The position numbers and the translations under genes were made by a program. A DNA stretch of 64,000 nt, from NCBI RefSeq assembly GCF_020165195.1, contig NZ_JAIUHR010000027.1:1-64000 (forward strand), read 5' to 3'. The DNA is from Mesorhizobium sp. CA14. GTDB lineage: Bacteria; Pseudomonadota; Alphaproteobacteria; Rhizobiales; Rhizobiaceae. This document shows positions 41,561 to 49,631 of this stretch, piece by piece (position 1 is the first letter of the stretch; each line of letters begins with the position of its first letter). Under the pieces are notes generated by a model that was not told the origin of the DNA, ran no database searches, and saw only the letters and a program-made list of their open reading frames with translations.

Positions 41561-42204
41561 TCCGCTCTGGCGAAGGCATCGAGATTCCGCAGCGCCTGGC
41601 CGAATGGTGCGATCCGCGCCGCATGGCGCTGATCGTCTACGACATGCAGGTCGGCATCTGCCGCCAGATCGAAGGCGCTGCGGCGATCGTCGAACGCGCC
41701 GGCACGGCATTGGAAGCGGCGCGCTCGGCCGGCATGCGGGTGGCATTCACGCGCCATTTGTCTCTGCCGAAAAAATGGATGGGCGCCACGCAGCTGCGCA
41801 CCGCCATGGCCTGGCAGCGGCGCGACAGCCCCGACGCGGTCCAGCCATGGTTCCCGCGCAACGCCGAAGCGACGCGGATCGTGCCGGAACTCGCCCCGCG
41901 CGCGGACGAGGCGGTGTTCGACAAGCTGACCATGTCGGCCTTCGATTCCACCTCGCTCGGCTTTGCGCTGCGTGACTGCGGCATCCGTGCGGTGGCGCTC
42001 GCCGGCATCGCCATGGAAATCGGCATCGAGCCGACCGCGCGCCAGGCGACCGACAACGGTTTCGTCGCCGTGGTGATCGAGGACGCCTGCGGCTTCGGCA
42101 ATAGCGAAGCGCGCGACCGCTCGATGGCGACGCTGCGCTTTCTTGGCGAAGCCGTCGTCACCGATGTCGCGGGCTTTTGCGGCGCGCTTGCCGATGCCGC
42201 TTGA
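41557..42204 (+). CDS. Isochorismatase-like cysteine hydrolase
   Basis: This 215-aa protein has the isochorismatase-fold elements 'RMALIVYDMQVGICRQIEGA' (catalytic Asp), a central Lys ('FDKLTMSAFDSTSLGFALRD') and 'IRAVALAGIAMEIGIEPTAR', where the usual catalytic Cys of '(G)x(x)T(N)xCV' is replaced by Ile/Met. That substitution suggests an altered or lost cysteine nucleophile, so the reaction is uncertain. It is translationally coupled to the preceding 109-aa protein. Confidence 0.82.
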   Translation: MIRSGEGIEIPQRLAEWCDPRRMALIVYDMQVGICRQIEGAAAIVERAGTALEAARSAGMRVAFTRHLSLPKKWMGATQLRTAMAWQRRDSPDAVQPWFPRNAEATRIVPELAPRADEAVFDKLTMSAFDSTSLGFALRDCGIRAVALAGIAMEIGIEPTARQATDNGFVAVVIEDACGFGNSEARDRSMATLRFLGEAVVTDVAGFCGALADAA

Positions 42205-42261
42205 TCTCAGGCCAGAGGCTTTGTTTTACGTACGGATGGGAGGCTACGACGAAACCGCCGA

Positions 42262-42299
42262 GCCCAACCGCTACGCACTTTTCCTGGAATTGCTTTAGG
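42262..42299. repeat. Short repeat, family D, partial
   Basis: The half unit ctacgcacttttcctggaat-tgctttag is shared with the family D repeat at 6,803. It overlaps the last codons of the HxlR-like gene on the other strand (stop at 42295-42297). Confidence 0.6.
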
Positions 42300-42588
42300 C
42301 CGCGGCTTCGATGTCGGTGCGGAAACGCACGCCCTCGGCGCGGCCATGCAGGATCCCCCAATCATAGAGCGCCTGCAGCGCCGCGAGCGCGACGAAGCCG
42401 ATCTCGACAAGATCGGCCAGGCGCTGCGTCAGCATCTTGTCGGAAAGCGAAGGAATCAGCCTGCGCAGTTCGGAATAGCGCAGCGGTCCTTGCTTGATCC
42501 GCGCGATGATCACCGTCTTCCATTTGCCGCCGAGCGCGTCGAGCGCGAACTCGACCGGGCAGCCATAGAGTCTACCGCGTTGTGCCAT
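42295..42588 (-). CDS. HxlR-like regulator lacking the wing segment
   Basis: This 97-aa protein has the HxlR start and helix-turn-helix ('CPVEFALDALGGKWKTVIIA', 'PLRYSELRRLIPSLSDKMLT', 'QRLADLVEIGFV'). It then jumps straight to the dimerisation helix 'ALAALQALYDWGILHG', skipping the ~20 residues that normally form the wing ('R-x-V-x-P-x-V-P-P' and 'V-E-Y-x-L-T-x-x-G'). The frame is kept, so this looks like an in-frame internal deletion. It is divergent from a DJ-1-like gene, its probable target. Activity is doubtful. Confidence 0.8.
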   Translation of the reverse strand: MAQRGRLYGCPVEFALDALGGKWKTVIIARIKQGPLRYSELRRLIPSLSDKMLTQRLADLVEIGFVALAALQALYDWGILHGRAEGVRFRTDIEAAA

Positions 42589-42700
42589 GCGCCGATCCTA
42601 GGCAAGGGCCGGGCGCGGCGAAAGCGGAATTTACCCCGCCATGTGGCCAGATTGCCGTGCCCGGCTTTGTCGGCGACGACTTCATGAAACGGAGAGCAAA

Positions 42701-43471
42701 ATGAGTGTGCGGGATGCCAATGCGGTCAATGCGCGAAAGCCCAAGCGGGTGGCGATCGTGATCGCCAATCCGGCCGTCTCGACCATAACGGGGTGGCCGG
42801 TCGGCTTCTGGTGGAGCGAACTCACCCATCCCTGGCTCGCTTTCACCGAGCGCGGCTACGAGGTCGAGATCTTTTCGCCCGACGGCGGCAAATGTGAAGC
42901 CGATGCGCTGAGCGATCCGCGCGATCCGTCGGGCTATTCGGAGACCGATCTCATCTCGCTCGGTTTTATTTCGAACCCAAAGCTCCAGGCGCTGGTCGAC
43001 AACACACGGCCGGTGGCCGAGATCGATGTCGCTCGCTTCGACGCCATCGTCGTCGCCGGCGGCCAGTCGCCGATGTTCACCTATGAAAGCGCGACCGGTC
43101 TCCAGCAGACCTTCATCGCTTTCCACGAAGCCGGCAAGGTGGCCGCCGCGCTCTGCCACGGCACTGCCATCCTGCGCTATGCCAGGCGCGCCGACGGATC
43201 GCTGCTTGCTGCGGGCAAGACGGTGACCGGCTTTGCCAATGCCGAGGAGGACTTTGCCGACAACGCCACCTGGGCGATGGGGGCGCTCGAACGCGGCAAG
43301 CATCTGATGCCGTGGCGGATCGAGGACGAGCTCAAGGCGATCGGCGCCAATTATATCCAGGCCGGGTTGTGGCGCGGCTTTGCCGTGCGCGACGGCAACC
43401 TCGTCACCGGGCAGCAGAATTTTTCCGGCGCCGAAACCGCGCGCGTCGTCTGTGAGGCGCTGGGCGGCTAG
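42701..43471 (+). CDS. DJ-1/PfpI family protein (HchA-like)
   Basis: This 256-aa class I glutamine amidotransferase-like protein has 'RVAIVIANPAVSTITGWPVG', 'YEVEIFSPDGGKCEADALSD', 'AIVVAGGQSPMFTYESATGL' and the nucleophile elbow 'KVAAALCHGTAILRYA' (Cys in C-H-G). Family members are glyoxalase III, chaperone or deglycase-like; the exact role is uncertain. GGAGAG precedes the ATG at 42701. It is divergent from the truncated HxlR-like gene. Confidence 0.88.
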   Translation: MSVRDANAVNARKPKRVAIVIANPAVSTITGWPVGFWWSELTHPWLAFTERGYEVEIFSPDGGKCEADALSDPRDPSGYSETDLISLGFISNPKLQALVDNTRPVAEIDVARFDAIVVAGGQSPMFTYESATGLQQTFIAFHEAGKVAAALCHGTAILRYARRADGSLLAAGKTVTGFANAEEDFADNATWAMGALERGKHLMPWRIEDELKAIGANYIQAGLWRGFAVRDGNLVTGQQNFSGAETARVVCEALGG

Positions 43472-43475
43472 AGCC

Positions 43476-44816
43476 TTATCCGAGCAGCTGCTTGCCCAGC
43501 TTCGCGCATTGCACGCGAATGTCGGGAATGGCGTCGATCTCGAAGAAGGTGCCGCGCGTCAGCGGGCCGACGGCGAGCAGCTTCGACGACACCGTGCCGT
43601 CGGCCGCGACCAGCTCGCATTTCGCCGTGACGTCGAGGCCGAGGCGCAGCGGGTCGGGCCGCGCCAGGCCGCGCTCGATCAGCGAGCGCACGACACCGTT
43701 CGACGTCCTCGAACTATCGCGGGCGATGCCCATGCAGTCATAGAGGCGGGCGACCTCCAAGGTCTCGACATCCTGCGTGCCGCGCGGCTGGATTTTCACG
43801 ACGAAGCCATCGTTCGGTTCTATCTCCACCACCCTGCCGGCGACGAGGCGGATGCGGCCTGAGCTGACCGCTTCGGTGACGCGCGCGTAGACTTCCGGCG
43901 CCATGCGGTGGCGGTGGATGTCCCACCAGGCCTTGGTGTGCTCGACGAAGCGGCGTTTGGCCGAGGACGGCCAGTTCTGCCAGATCGTCTGGTTGAAGGG
44001 TCTGAGACCGTCGACGACGTCGCGCCAGTCACCGCCGGCTTTCTGGGTCTCGCGGATCAGGTTGCGGAACCAGCCGACGAAATAGGAAAGCTGGGTGCCG
44101 AGCGGGATATCGGCGATATCGAGCTTGGTGGGGTTGCCCTTGCGATGCGGCGACGGCAGCAGGCCGCGCCGCGACACGGCGACGATGGCGCCGCGATGGC
44201 CGCGTTGTTCGAGCGACAGGAAGGCGTCGACCATGCTCAAGCCCGTGCCGAGCAGCAGGACGGCGGCTTGCGGATCGAGCGCGGTATCGGCCTCCGTCCC
44301 CATGCGGATGGCATGCCCCTGGAAGGCGCCGGGCTGCTCGTCATGGCCGGTGGCCAAAACGGCAAGATGCGCCACGACGCTGGTGCCGTTGGCGAGCGCG
44401 ACCTCGACGCCCGACGGCGTCGGCGAGATCGACAGACTCTCCTCGCGGATCAGCCTGAGACGGCCGGTCTCGCGCTCGCGCTCCTCGAGGCCCTCGAGCA
44501 CGTCCTGCAGATAGCGGGCGTAAAGGCTGCGCGGCGCATAGAACGGCCCCTGATCCGGCTTGGCGAGGCCGCGCTCCAGCACCCAGCGCGCGAAATGGGT
44601 CGGGTCGTCGGCGTAAGCGCTCATGCCGGAGGCGTTGACGTTGAGCACATGCGCCGAAAGCAGCGTCGAATAGGCCATGCCCTGGCCGAAATGCGGCCGC
44701 TTCTCGATCAGCGTGACGCGCAGGTCCGGATTCGGCGACTTCAACAGATGCGCGGCCAGCACGACGCCGCTGGCGCCGCCGCCGACAATGATGATGGAAT
44801 TGGCGCGTCCAACCAT
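43476..44816 (-). CDS. FAD/NAD(P)-binding oxidoreductase-like protein
   Basis: This 446-aa protein opens with a Rossmann FAD motif (MVGRANSIIIVGGGASGVVL), then 'AYSTLLSAHVLNVNASGMSA', 'LAVLATGHDEQPGAFQGHAI' and 'AAVLLLGTGLSMVDAFLSLE', features of the FAD-NAD(P)-binding family (PF13454-like). The true redox partner is unknown. I set the start at ATG 44816; the frame continues to 44888 with a basic extension. It is convergent with the DJ-1-like gene. Confidence 0.85.
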   Translation of the reverse strand: MVGRANSIIIVGGGASGVVLAAHLLKSPNPDLRVTLIEKRPHFGQGMAYSTLLSAHVLNVNASGMSAYADDPTHFARWVLERGLAKPDQGPFYAPRSLYARYLQDVLEGLEERERETGRLRLIREESLSISPTPSGVEVALANGTSVVAHLAVLATGHDEQPGAFQGHAIRMGTEADTALDPQAAVLLLGTGLSMVDAFLSLEQRGHRGAIVAVSRRGLLPSPHRKGNPTKLDIADIPLGTQLSYFVGWFRNLIRETQKAGGDWRDVVDGLRPFNQTIWQNWPSSAKRRFVEHTKAWWDIHRHRMAPEVYARVTEAVSSGRIRLVAGRVVEIEPNDGFVVKIQPRGTQDVETLEVARLYDCMGIARDSSRTSNGVVRSLIERGLARPDPLRLGLDVTAKCELVAADGTVSSKLLAVGPLTRGTFFEIDAIPDIRVQCAKLGKQLLG

Positions 44817-45091
44817 GACTGCTAGCCGAAACGTGACGGAGCGATCAGTGCGCGGCGAACGCCGCGGGCGGCCTCGGCCGCAGGCCACGAACGATCGCCG
44901 GAACAGTCTTCAGAGGGTCGCGCATCGTTCTCTCACTCCCAATGTTGATAAGATTACTATACTAAGCAGCCCAGGCACGAAACCCTGCTTCCAATTCGCC
45001 TGCCCTTCGCGGCATGGATTTGCCGAAATGAGATGACAGGCGGATTTTTCGTTCGCTGGGGTGTTCGCGGGAGGGCGGCGACCATCTTCCT

Positions 45092-45291
45092 TCGTCATTC
45101 TAGGGCGGAGCGACGCAAAGCGGAGCGAAGACCCTAGAATCCATGCCGTTACATCATGATAGGCACCCCGGTGCAGACGAAGGCCTCGCGACACCGGATG
45201 GTCTGCACCGCCGCATCGCTTCTATGTCACGGAATGATTCTAGGGTCTGCGCGCGTCGCTTCGCTCCTTGCTCCGCCCTAGAATGACGAAG
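45092..45291. repeat. Rhizobial palindromic repeat, family C, copy 2
   Basis: It begins cgtcattctagggcggagcg and ends gccctagaatgacgaagag, i.e. inverted ends, with tccatgccgttac in the centre. It accounts for part of the 624-bp gap between the FAD protein and the small membrane protein; the remaining bases (44,817-45,091 and 45,292-45,440) show nothing I can support. Confidence 0.8.
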
Positions 45292-45440
45292 AGATGCCCA
45301 GCCAACGCGCAAGGGTGCTGCTTGCCGCCGAACGCGACCGCTGCCGCCGCGCGACGAGAGCTTCTACTGACTCGGGCAGTACCGGTTGCAGTGAGCGGTT
45401 GCAGCCTTTTCGCCAGCCGTCTCTGCCCTGTCCGGCAAGG

Positions 45441-45626
45441 TCATATGCGCGAGCGGTTCGCCCAGCGCAGCCCGACCAATCCGACCAGCATGGTGACGAG
45501 GCCGATATAGAGCCATTGCGTCTGCCCGGTCATGAAGCTGCCCTTGACGAGACCGAGGCCTTGCAGCGACCACAGCGCACCAATGGCCAGCACAATCAGC
45601 GCCAGCACAAACCTGATCAATCGCAT
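45441..45626 (-). CDS. Small two-helix membrane protein (61 aa)
   Basis: The protein (MRLIRFVLALIVLAIGALWS) has two hydrophobic helices separated by a short loop (QGLGLVKGSFMTGQTQWLYI) and a basic end (RWANRSRI). GGAGAGGG lies 8 nt before the ATG at 45626, which favours this start over the TTG six codons upstream. Function unknown; small membrane proteins of this layout are common in rhizobia. Confidence 0.75.
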   Translation of the reverse strand: MRLIRFVLALIVLAIGALWSLQGLGLVKGSFMTGQTQWLYIGLVTMLVGLVGLRWANRSRI

Positions 45627-45934
45627 CGGCTGGACCCTCTCCAAAAGTCGATCCTGAACAGCAACGGGGACGCAACAAAGACGCTGAGGAATCGAAACAG
45701 TTCGGTTCCTCCGTAGTGCAAATCCTGCAGACCGATCTTGCCCGGAACGTTCCGGATGCCGGTCCGATATTCATCAAGAATACGCCTCACCGGCTTCAGA
45801 AATATCATGACAAACTGTTTCGCGGCGACTCCAAACGTGTGCCGCCGCCATGGAACCGCCAGAACGCCGCCGCATTTCCCGCCTCATTCGGCACCTAGGC
45901 GGGGCTATTCGATCAACGGAGCCTCCCCCACAAC

Positions 45935-46297
45935 ATGAAGAAAACCAACCGGACCGCGCTTGTCGCGGTAACGATCGCGGCTGGCCTGATGGCTGGCGCC
46001 TCGACCGCCTCCTCCGCCGCCGCGCAGTGCGGCCGCGCTTCCTGGTATGCGCTGCATTCCAGAACCGCCTCAGGGGAACGCATGAACCCCTCGGCACTGA
46101 CTGCCGCCCATCGCTCTTTGCCCTTCGGCACCAAGCTCAGGGTCACCAACAAGAACAACGGCCGCAGCGTCGTCGTGCGCATCAACGATCGCGGTCCGTT
46201 CGTGAGGGGACGCATGCTCGATCTGTCCCGCGGCGCCGCCAGCGAGCTCGGTTTCATCGGTTCGGGCCACACCGCCGTCTGCATGGCACGCGTCTGA
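45935..46297 (+). CDS. RlpA-like septal ring lytic transglycosylase (DPBB domain)
   Basis: This 120-aa protein has a signal peptide (MKKTNRTALVAVTIAAGLMA) and a double-psi beta-barrel domain: 'CGRASWYALHSRTASGERMN', 'SLPFGTKLRVTNKNNGRSVV' and 'VRINDRGPFVRGRMLDLSRG', with the catalytic Asp in N-D-R-G-P-F. It lacks the C-terminal SPOR domain of full-length RlpA, so septal targeting by SPOR is absent. It is a secreted peptidoglycan-acting protein. Confidence 0.9.
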   Translation: MKKTNRTALVAVTIAAGLMAGASTASSAAAQCGRASWYALHSRTASGERMNPSALTAAHRSLPFGTKLRVTNKNNGRSVVVRINDRGPFVRGRMLDLSRGAASELGFIGSGHTAVCMARV

Positions 46298-46317
46298 TCC
46301 GGCTCTGAATCGAAGAT

Positions 46318-46372
46318 GGAGCATGGCGTCGTCCGAAAGCCGCTCCCCATTTTTCGGCCCCACGCTCTGCTG
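46318..46372. repeat. Short repeat, family F
   Basis: gagcatggcgtcgtccgaaa then gccgctccccatttttcgg resembles the units at 59,466-59,536 and 63,194-63,238 (AGCATG...CCGAAAACCG...CACTTTT). It lies in the 347-bp rlpA-phaZ gap; the rest of that gap holds a dyad described separately. Confidence 0.55.
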
Positions 46373-46546
46373 TCGCACCGCGATCCAAGGCGAGCCTGCG
46401 GATCGCGGACCGTGGCCCGTGTCCGGCATGAGGGGCCGGACACATAGCCTTCACACTTCGGCACCGCACACTGAGCCGGCTCGCCCGCTCGAGCCCGGTT
46501 TTCAACAGGTTGAACGAAAGAAGCATTAGTCAGACAAAATGACGTA

Positions 46547-46557
46547 TTGCGTCGCAA
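46547..46557. promoter_or_regulatory. TTGCGTCGCAA dyad upstream of the PHB depolymerase gene
   Basis: TTGC-N3-GCAA is a perfect short palindrome ~88 bp upstream of the PHB depolymerase start. Regulators of PHB metabolism (PhaR/AniA) recognise TGC...GCA-type sites, so this may be an operator. The match is short and could be chance. Confidence 0.35.
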
Positions 46558-46644
46558 CAATATCTTGCTAACCTCGCCGGCAGACATTCAAGGCTCGGCG
46601 CTGTTCGTCGTCCTTTTGGTCGTCGGACGGCAGCGGGGTTCGCA

Positions 46645-47922
46645 ATGTACTACCAGCTCTACGAACTGAACCATGCGGCGCTGCAGCCCGCGCGCCTCTA
46701 CGCCGACGCGGTGCGGCTCTTCTACTCCAACCCGCTCAATCCGATTTCCCACACACCCTTCGGCCGCTCGGTGGCTGCGACCGCCGAGCTCTTCGAGCGC
46801 ACCACCCGCCGCTACGGCAAGCCGCAATTCGGCCTGGACAAGACCATAGTCGACTGGAAAAACGTCGCCGTCACGGAAAAGACGGTCTGGTCGAAGCCCT
46901 TCTGCAACCTCATCCGTTTCGAGCGCGCGCTGCCCGCCGGCCGCAAGCCCGACCCGAAGCTTTTGATCGTGGCGCCGATGTCGGGCCATTACGCGACGCT
47001 GCTGCGCGGCACGGTCGAGGCGATGCTGCCGCATGCCGACGTCCATATCACCGACTGGGTCGATGCCCGCATGGTGCCGGTCTCGCAAGGCAGCTTCGAT
47101 CTCGACGACTATATCGACTATGTCATCGACATGTTCCACACGCTCGGCCCCGACACGCATGTGATGGCCGTGTGCCAGCCTTCCGTTCCGGTGCTGGCGG
47201 CGGTGGCGGTGATGGAGAAGCGCGGCGACCCGTTCGTGCCCTCGACCATGACGCTGATGGGCGGTCCGGTCGACACCCGCCGCAATCCGACCGCGGTCAA
47301 TCTCCTGGCCGAGGAAAAGGGCAGCGACTGGTTCCGCGACAATGTCATCATGCAGGCGCCGTGGCCGGTGCCGGGTTTCGGCCGCGAGGTCTATCCGGGT
47401 TTCCTGCAGCTTTCCGGCTTCATGAGCATGAACCTCGATCGCCATATCATCGCCCACAAGGATTTCTTCATGCACCTTGTGAAGCATGACGGCGACAGCG
47501 CCGAGAAGCACCGCGACTTCTATGACGAATATCTGGCGGTGATGGACCTGACGGCGGAATTCTACCTGCAGACGGTCGACACCGTGTTCGTGCGCCACGC
47601 TTTGCCGAAGGGCGAGATGACGCATCGCGGCGAGCCGGTCGATTCGCGGGCGATCCGCAACGTCGCGCTGCTGACCATCGAGGGCGAGAACGACGACATT
47701 TCCGGGCTCGGCCAGACCCAGGCCGCGCATGACCTTTGCGTGAACGTCCCGGCCGACAAAAAAGCGCATTACATGCAGCCGGCTGTCGGCCATTACGGCG
47801 TCTTCAACGGCTCGCGCTTCCGCTCGGAGATAGTGCCGCGCATCGTCGACTTCATTTCCAGCTATGGCCGCCAGAACCGGGTGGCGACAAAGCCGAAGCT
47901 GGTCCGTTCCGCAAAAGGCTGA
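46645..47922 (+). CDS. phaZ: Intracellular poly(3-hydroxybutyrate) depolymerase
   Basis: This 425-aa protein mobilises stored polyhydroxybutyrate. The N-terminal 'MYYQLYELNHAALQPARLYA' and the nucleophile region 'VMAVCQPSVPVLAAVAVMEK' (catalytic Cys replacing the lipase-box Ser, residue ~175) are typical of the intracellular PhaZ class. C-terminal 'AVGHYGVFNGSRFRSEIVPR' carries the conserved His. It has no signal peptide, as expected for a granule-associated enzyme. Confidence 0.94.
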   Translation: MYYQLYELNHAALQPARLYADAVRLFYSNPLNPISHTPFGRSVAATAELFERTTRRYGKPQFGLDKTIVDWKNVAVTEKTVWSKPFCNLIRFERALPAGRKPDPKLLIVAPMSGHYATLLRGTVEAMLPHADVHITDWVDARMVPVSQGSFDLDDYIDYVIDMFHTLGPDTHVMAVCQPSVPVLAAVAVMEKRGDPFVPSTMTLMGGPVDTRRNPTAVNLLAEEKGSDWFRDNVIMQAPWPVPGFGREVYPGFLQLSGFMSMNLDRHIIAHKDFFMHLVKHDGDSAEKHRDFYDEYLAVMDLTAEFYLQTVDTVFVRHALPKGEMTHRGEPVDSRAIRNVALLTIEGENDDISGLGQTQAAHDLCVNVPADKKAHYMQPAVGHYGVFNGSRFRSEIVPRIVDFISSYGRQNRVATKPKLVRSAKG

Positions 47923-48048
47923 ACGGCGCAACTCCTTCGTTCCGCCGCCGCCCGGCGGCTGGCGGTGTTGCGCCCATGCCTCTGTTGCGAAAGTGCCGCT
48001 ACGGGATCGTCCAGGTAACCATGCCGTCAAACTGGCCGTCGTCTCTAA

Positions 48049-48086
48049 TTGACACGGACTGTAAATCGCCCTTAACGTTTCGTTAA
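48049..48086 (+). promoter_or_regulatory. Candidate promoter with CtrA box upstream of the BTLCP gene
   Basis: TTGACA (48049-48054), 17 nt and TTAACG (48072-48077) can form a sigma-70 promoter. Overlapping the -10 is TTAA-N7-TTAA (48072-48086), an exact match to the CtrA full-site consensus. Cell-cycle control of the downstream gene is a reasonable inference. Confidence 0.6.
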
Positions 48087-48106
48087 TAAAAAACAGGGCG
48101 GGGGCA

Positions 48107-48724
48107 ATGACTTCCTCAGCGATGACGCGGATACTGCGTTTGTGTGCAGCCGCAGGACTGGCGATCTCTGCGCATTGGGCGGTGCCGGCCTGGGCGGCGG
48201 GCGCGATGTCCACAGGCGGCCTAACGTCGCAGCCGATCGGCCATTATGATTTCTGCAAGTCGCATCCGAGCGAATGCAACATCCGCCCCGTCGATCTCGA
48301 TCCGGCCAGGATGACGGATAGCCTGTGGCGCCGGCTGATCAGCGTGACCGCCAAGGTCAACGCCGCCGTCAAGCCGATGAGCGACCTCGATCACTATGGC
48401 AAGGACGAAGTCTGGGCCTATCCGGACGACGGCTATGGCGATTGCGAGGACTATGTGCTGGAAAAGCGGCGCCAGCTCTATCGCATGGGCATGTCGCTGG
48501 CCGACCTTTTGATCACCGTCGTGCGCAAGCCCGATGGCGAGGGCCATTCGGTACTGACGGTGCGCACCGACAAGGGCGACTACGTTCTCGACAATCTGAC
48601 CGACAAGGTCAAAGCCTGGGACGCGACCGGCTATCGTTTCCTCAAGCGCCAGGCGATCGACAACACCGGACGCTGGGTTTCGATCCGCGACGGTCAGGCG
48701 GTGCTTGTCGGCTCGGTGCAGTAG
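48107..48724 (+). CDS. Bacterial transglutaminase-like cysteine peptidase (BTLCP)
   Basis: This 205-aa secreted protein has a signal peptide (leading to AVPAWAAGA) and the BTLCP catalytic triad pattern: Cys in 'DGYGDCEDYVLEKRRQLYRM', His in 'GEGHSVLTVRTDKGDYVLDN' with the following Asp. Members such as LapG cleave surface adhesins in the periplasm; no LapD/adhesin genes are adjacent. A CtrA-type site lies just upstream. Confidence 0.9.
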   Translation: MTSSAMTRILRLCAAAGLAISAHWAVPAWAAGAMSTGGLTSQPIGHYDFCKSHPSECNIRPVDLDPARMTDSLWRRLISVTAKVNAAVKPMSDLDHYGKDEVWAYPDDGYGDCEDYVLEKRRQLYRMGMSLADLLITVVRKPDGEGHSVLTVRTDKGDYVLDNLTDKVKAWDATGYRFLKRQAIDNTGRWVSIRDGQAVLVGSVQ

Positions 48725-48755
48725 GCAGAGCCGGTCGCGCCAACTTCAGTTTCGT

Positions 48756-48811
48756 CTTTCCAGCGCGCAGCAAGGAGCGCAGTGACGCGGCGTAGGCCCT
48801 AGATGACGAAG
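48756..48811. repeat. Fragment of family C repeat
   Basis: ccagcgcgcagcaaggagcg ... ccctagatgacgaagag matches one end of the family C repeats, though the other end is missing. It lies between the BTLCP gene and a small secreted protein gene. Confidence 0.6.
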
Positions 48812-48920
48812 AGAGGGCTTCGCTCCCTCGAAAACATTTTTCCGCATCTCTCCATGAACCTTTTGCGTCCGGCCGGCGACACAAAGCCGTGGAACACAAA
48901 CCCAACCATGGAGAATTTCA

Positions 48921-49166
48921 ATGACTGCTTTCCTGCGAAACACCTTGCTTGCCGCCATAGCGGTGTCGGCCCTGACCGGATCGGCCCTGGCGGACGAGAC
49001 CACCAAAAGCTGTGCCAAGACCAATCTCAACGATCTGTGGAGCGGCCGCTGCTGCAGCGTCAGCTCCGCGAACTGCCTTGGCGGCGGAAATGGCCGCGAT
49101 CATCAGGGCCATCAAGGCAACGGCGGCCGGGGCAGCACCAATGGCGGCAGCGCCGGCAAACCCTGA
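48921..49166 (+). CDS. Small secreted protein, Cys-containing with Gly/Asn/His-rich tail (81 aa)
   Basis: I do not recognise a family. It has a clear signal peptide (MTAFLRNTLLAAIAVSALTG to SALA). The mature part has four cysteines (SCAKTN, GRCCSV, ANC) and a low-complexity tail (GGGNGRDHQGHQGNGGRG) with His residues that could bind metal. GGAG lies ~7 nt before the ATG. No neighbour suggests a role. Confidence 0.75.
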   Translation: MTAFLRNTLLAAIAVSALTGSALADETTKSCAKTNLNDLWSGRCCSVSSANCLGGGNGRDHQGHQGNGGRGSTNGGSAGKP

Positions 49167-49238
49167 TCTCAAGACTTCAGACAAAGTCGAACCAAGCGCC
49201 AGCGGATAATGGCGATCCGCTGGTGCCAGATGCCTGAA

Positions 49239-49607
49239 TTATAGACGCCGACCAAGAGCGGCACGGATCGATGCGCTGAGGCGGCGCAGCTCCGCCTCAT
49301 CGAGCCTCTCGATGCTCTCGGCCAGCAGATTGGCCAGCTCGGTCGCCGCCGGCGACAGGCCGGACGTGTCGATCCTGACCCTGGGGTGCGAGCTTTCCGC
49401 GAGGCGGGCGAGATCCTCGGCGTCGTCCCAGATGATGTTGAAATAGCCGATGATCTTCTGGATCAGCGTCCAGGTCGGCGCGCCGCGGCGGCCGTGCTCG
49501 AGCGCCGACAGATAGGCGGCGCTGACGCCGATGGCTTCGGCCATCGCCTTCTGGCTGACGCCGCGCTCGGCGCGCAGCGCCCTGAGCTTCTCGCCGAACG
49601 GGGTCAT
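49239..49607 (-). CDS. XRE family transcriptional regulator
   Basis: This 122-aa protein has an N-terminal helix-turn-helix ('LRALRAERGVSQKAMAEAIG', 'VSAAYLSALEHGRRGAPTWT', residues ~9-48) and a short C-terminal helix-rich region ('ATELANLLAESIERLDEAEL'). It follows the smr gene 24 nt downstream on the same strand. The mltA-smr-xre order is shared by many rhizobia. Its regulon is unknown. Confidence 0.9.
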   Translation of the reverse strand: MTPFGEKLRALRAERGVSQKAMAEAIGVSAAYLSALEHGRRGAPTWTLIQKIIGYFNIIWDDAEDLARLAESSHPRVRIDTSGLSPAATELANLLAESIERLDEAELRRLSASIRAALGRRL

Positions 49608-49631
49608 ACCGGCTGGCTCATTGCCGAATCC

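Noticed and set aside
47923..47985. G+C-rich hairpin after phaZ as intrinsic terminator
   Set aside because: The stem is plausible, but no T-tract follows, so I did not list it as a terminator.
46588..48213. 541-codon minus-strand frame opposite the PHB depolymerase gene
   Set aside because: Composition is typical of an antisense shadow; the sense gene is well supported.
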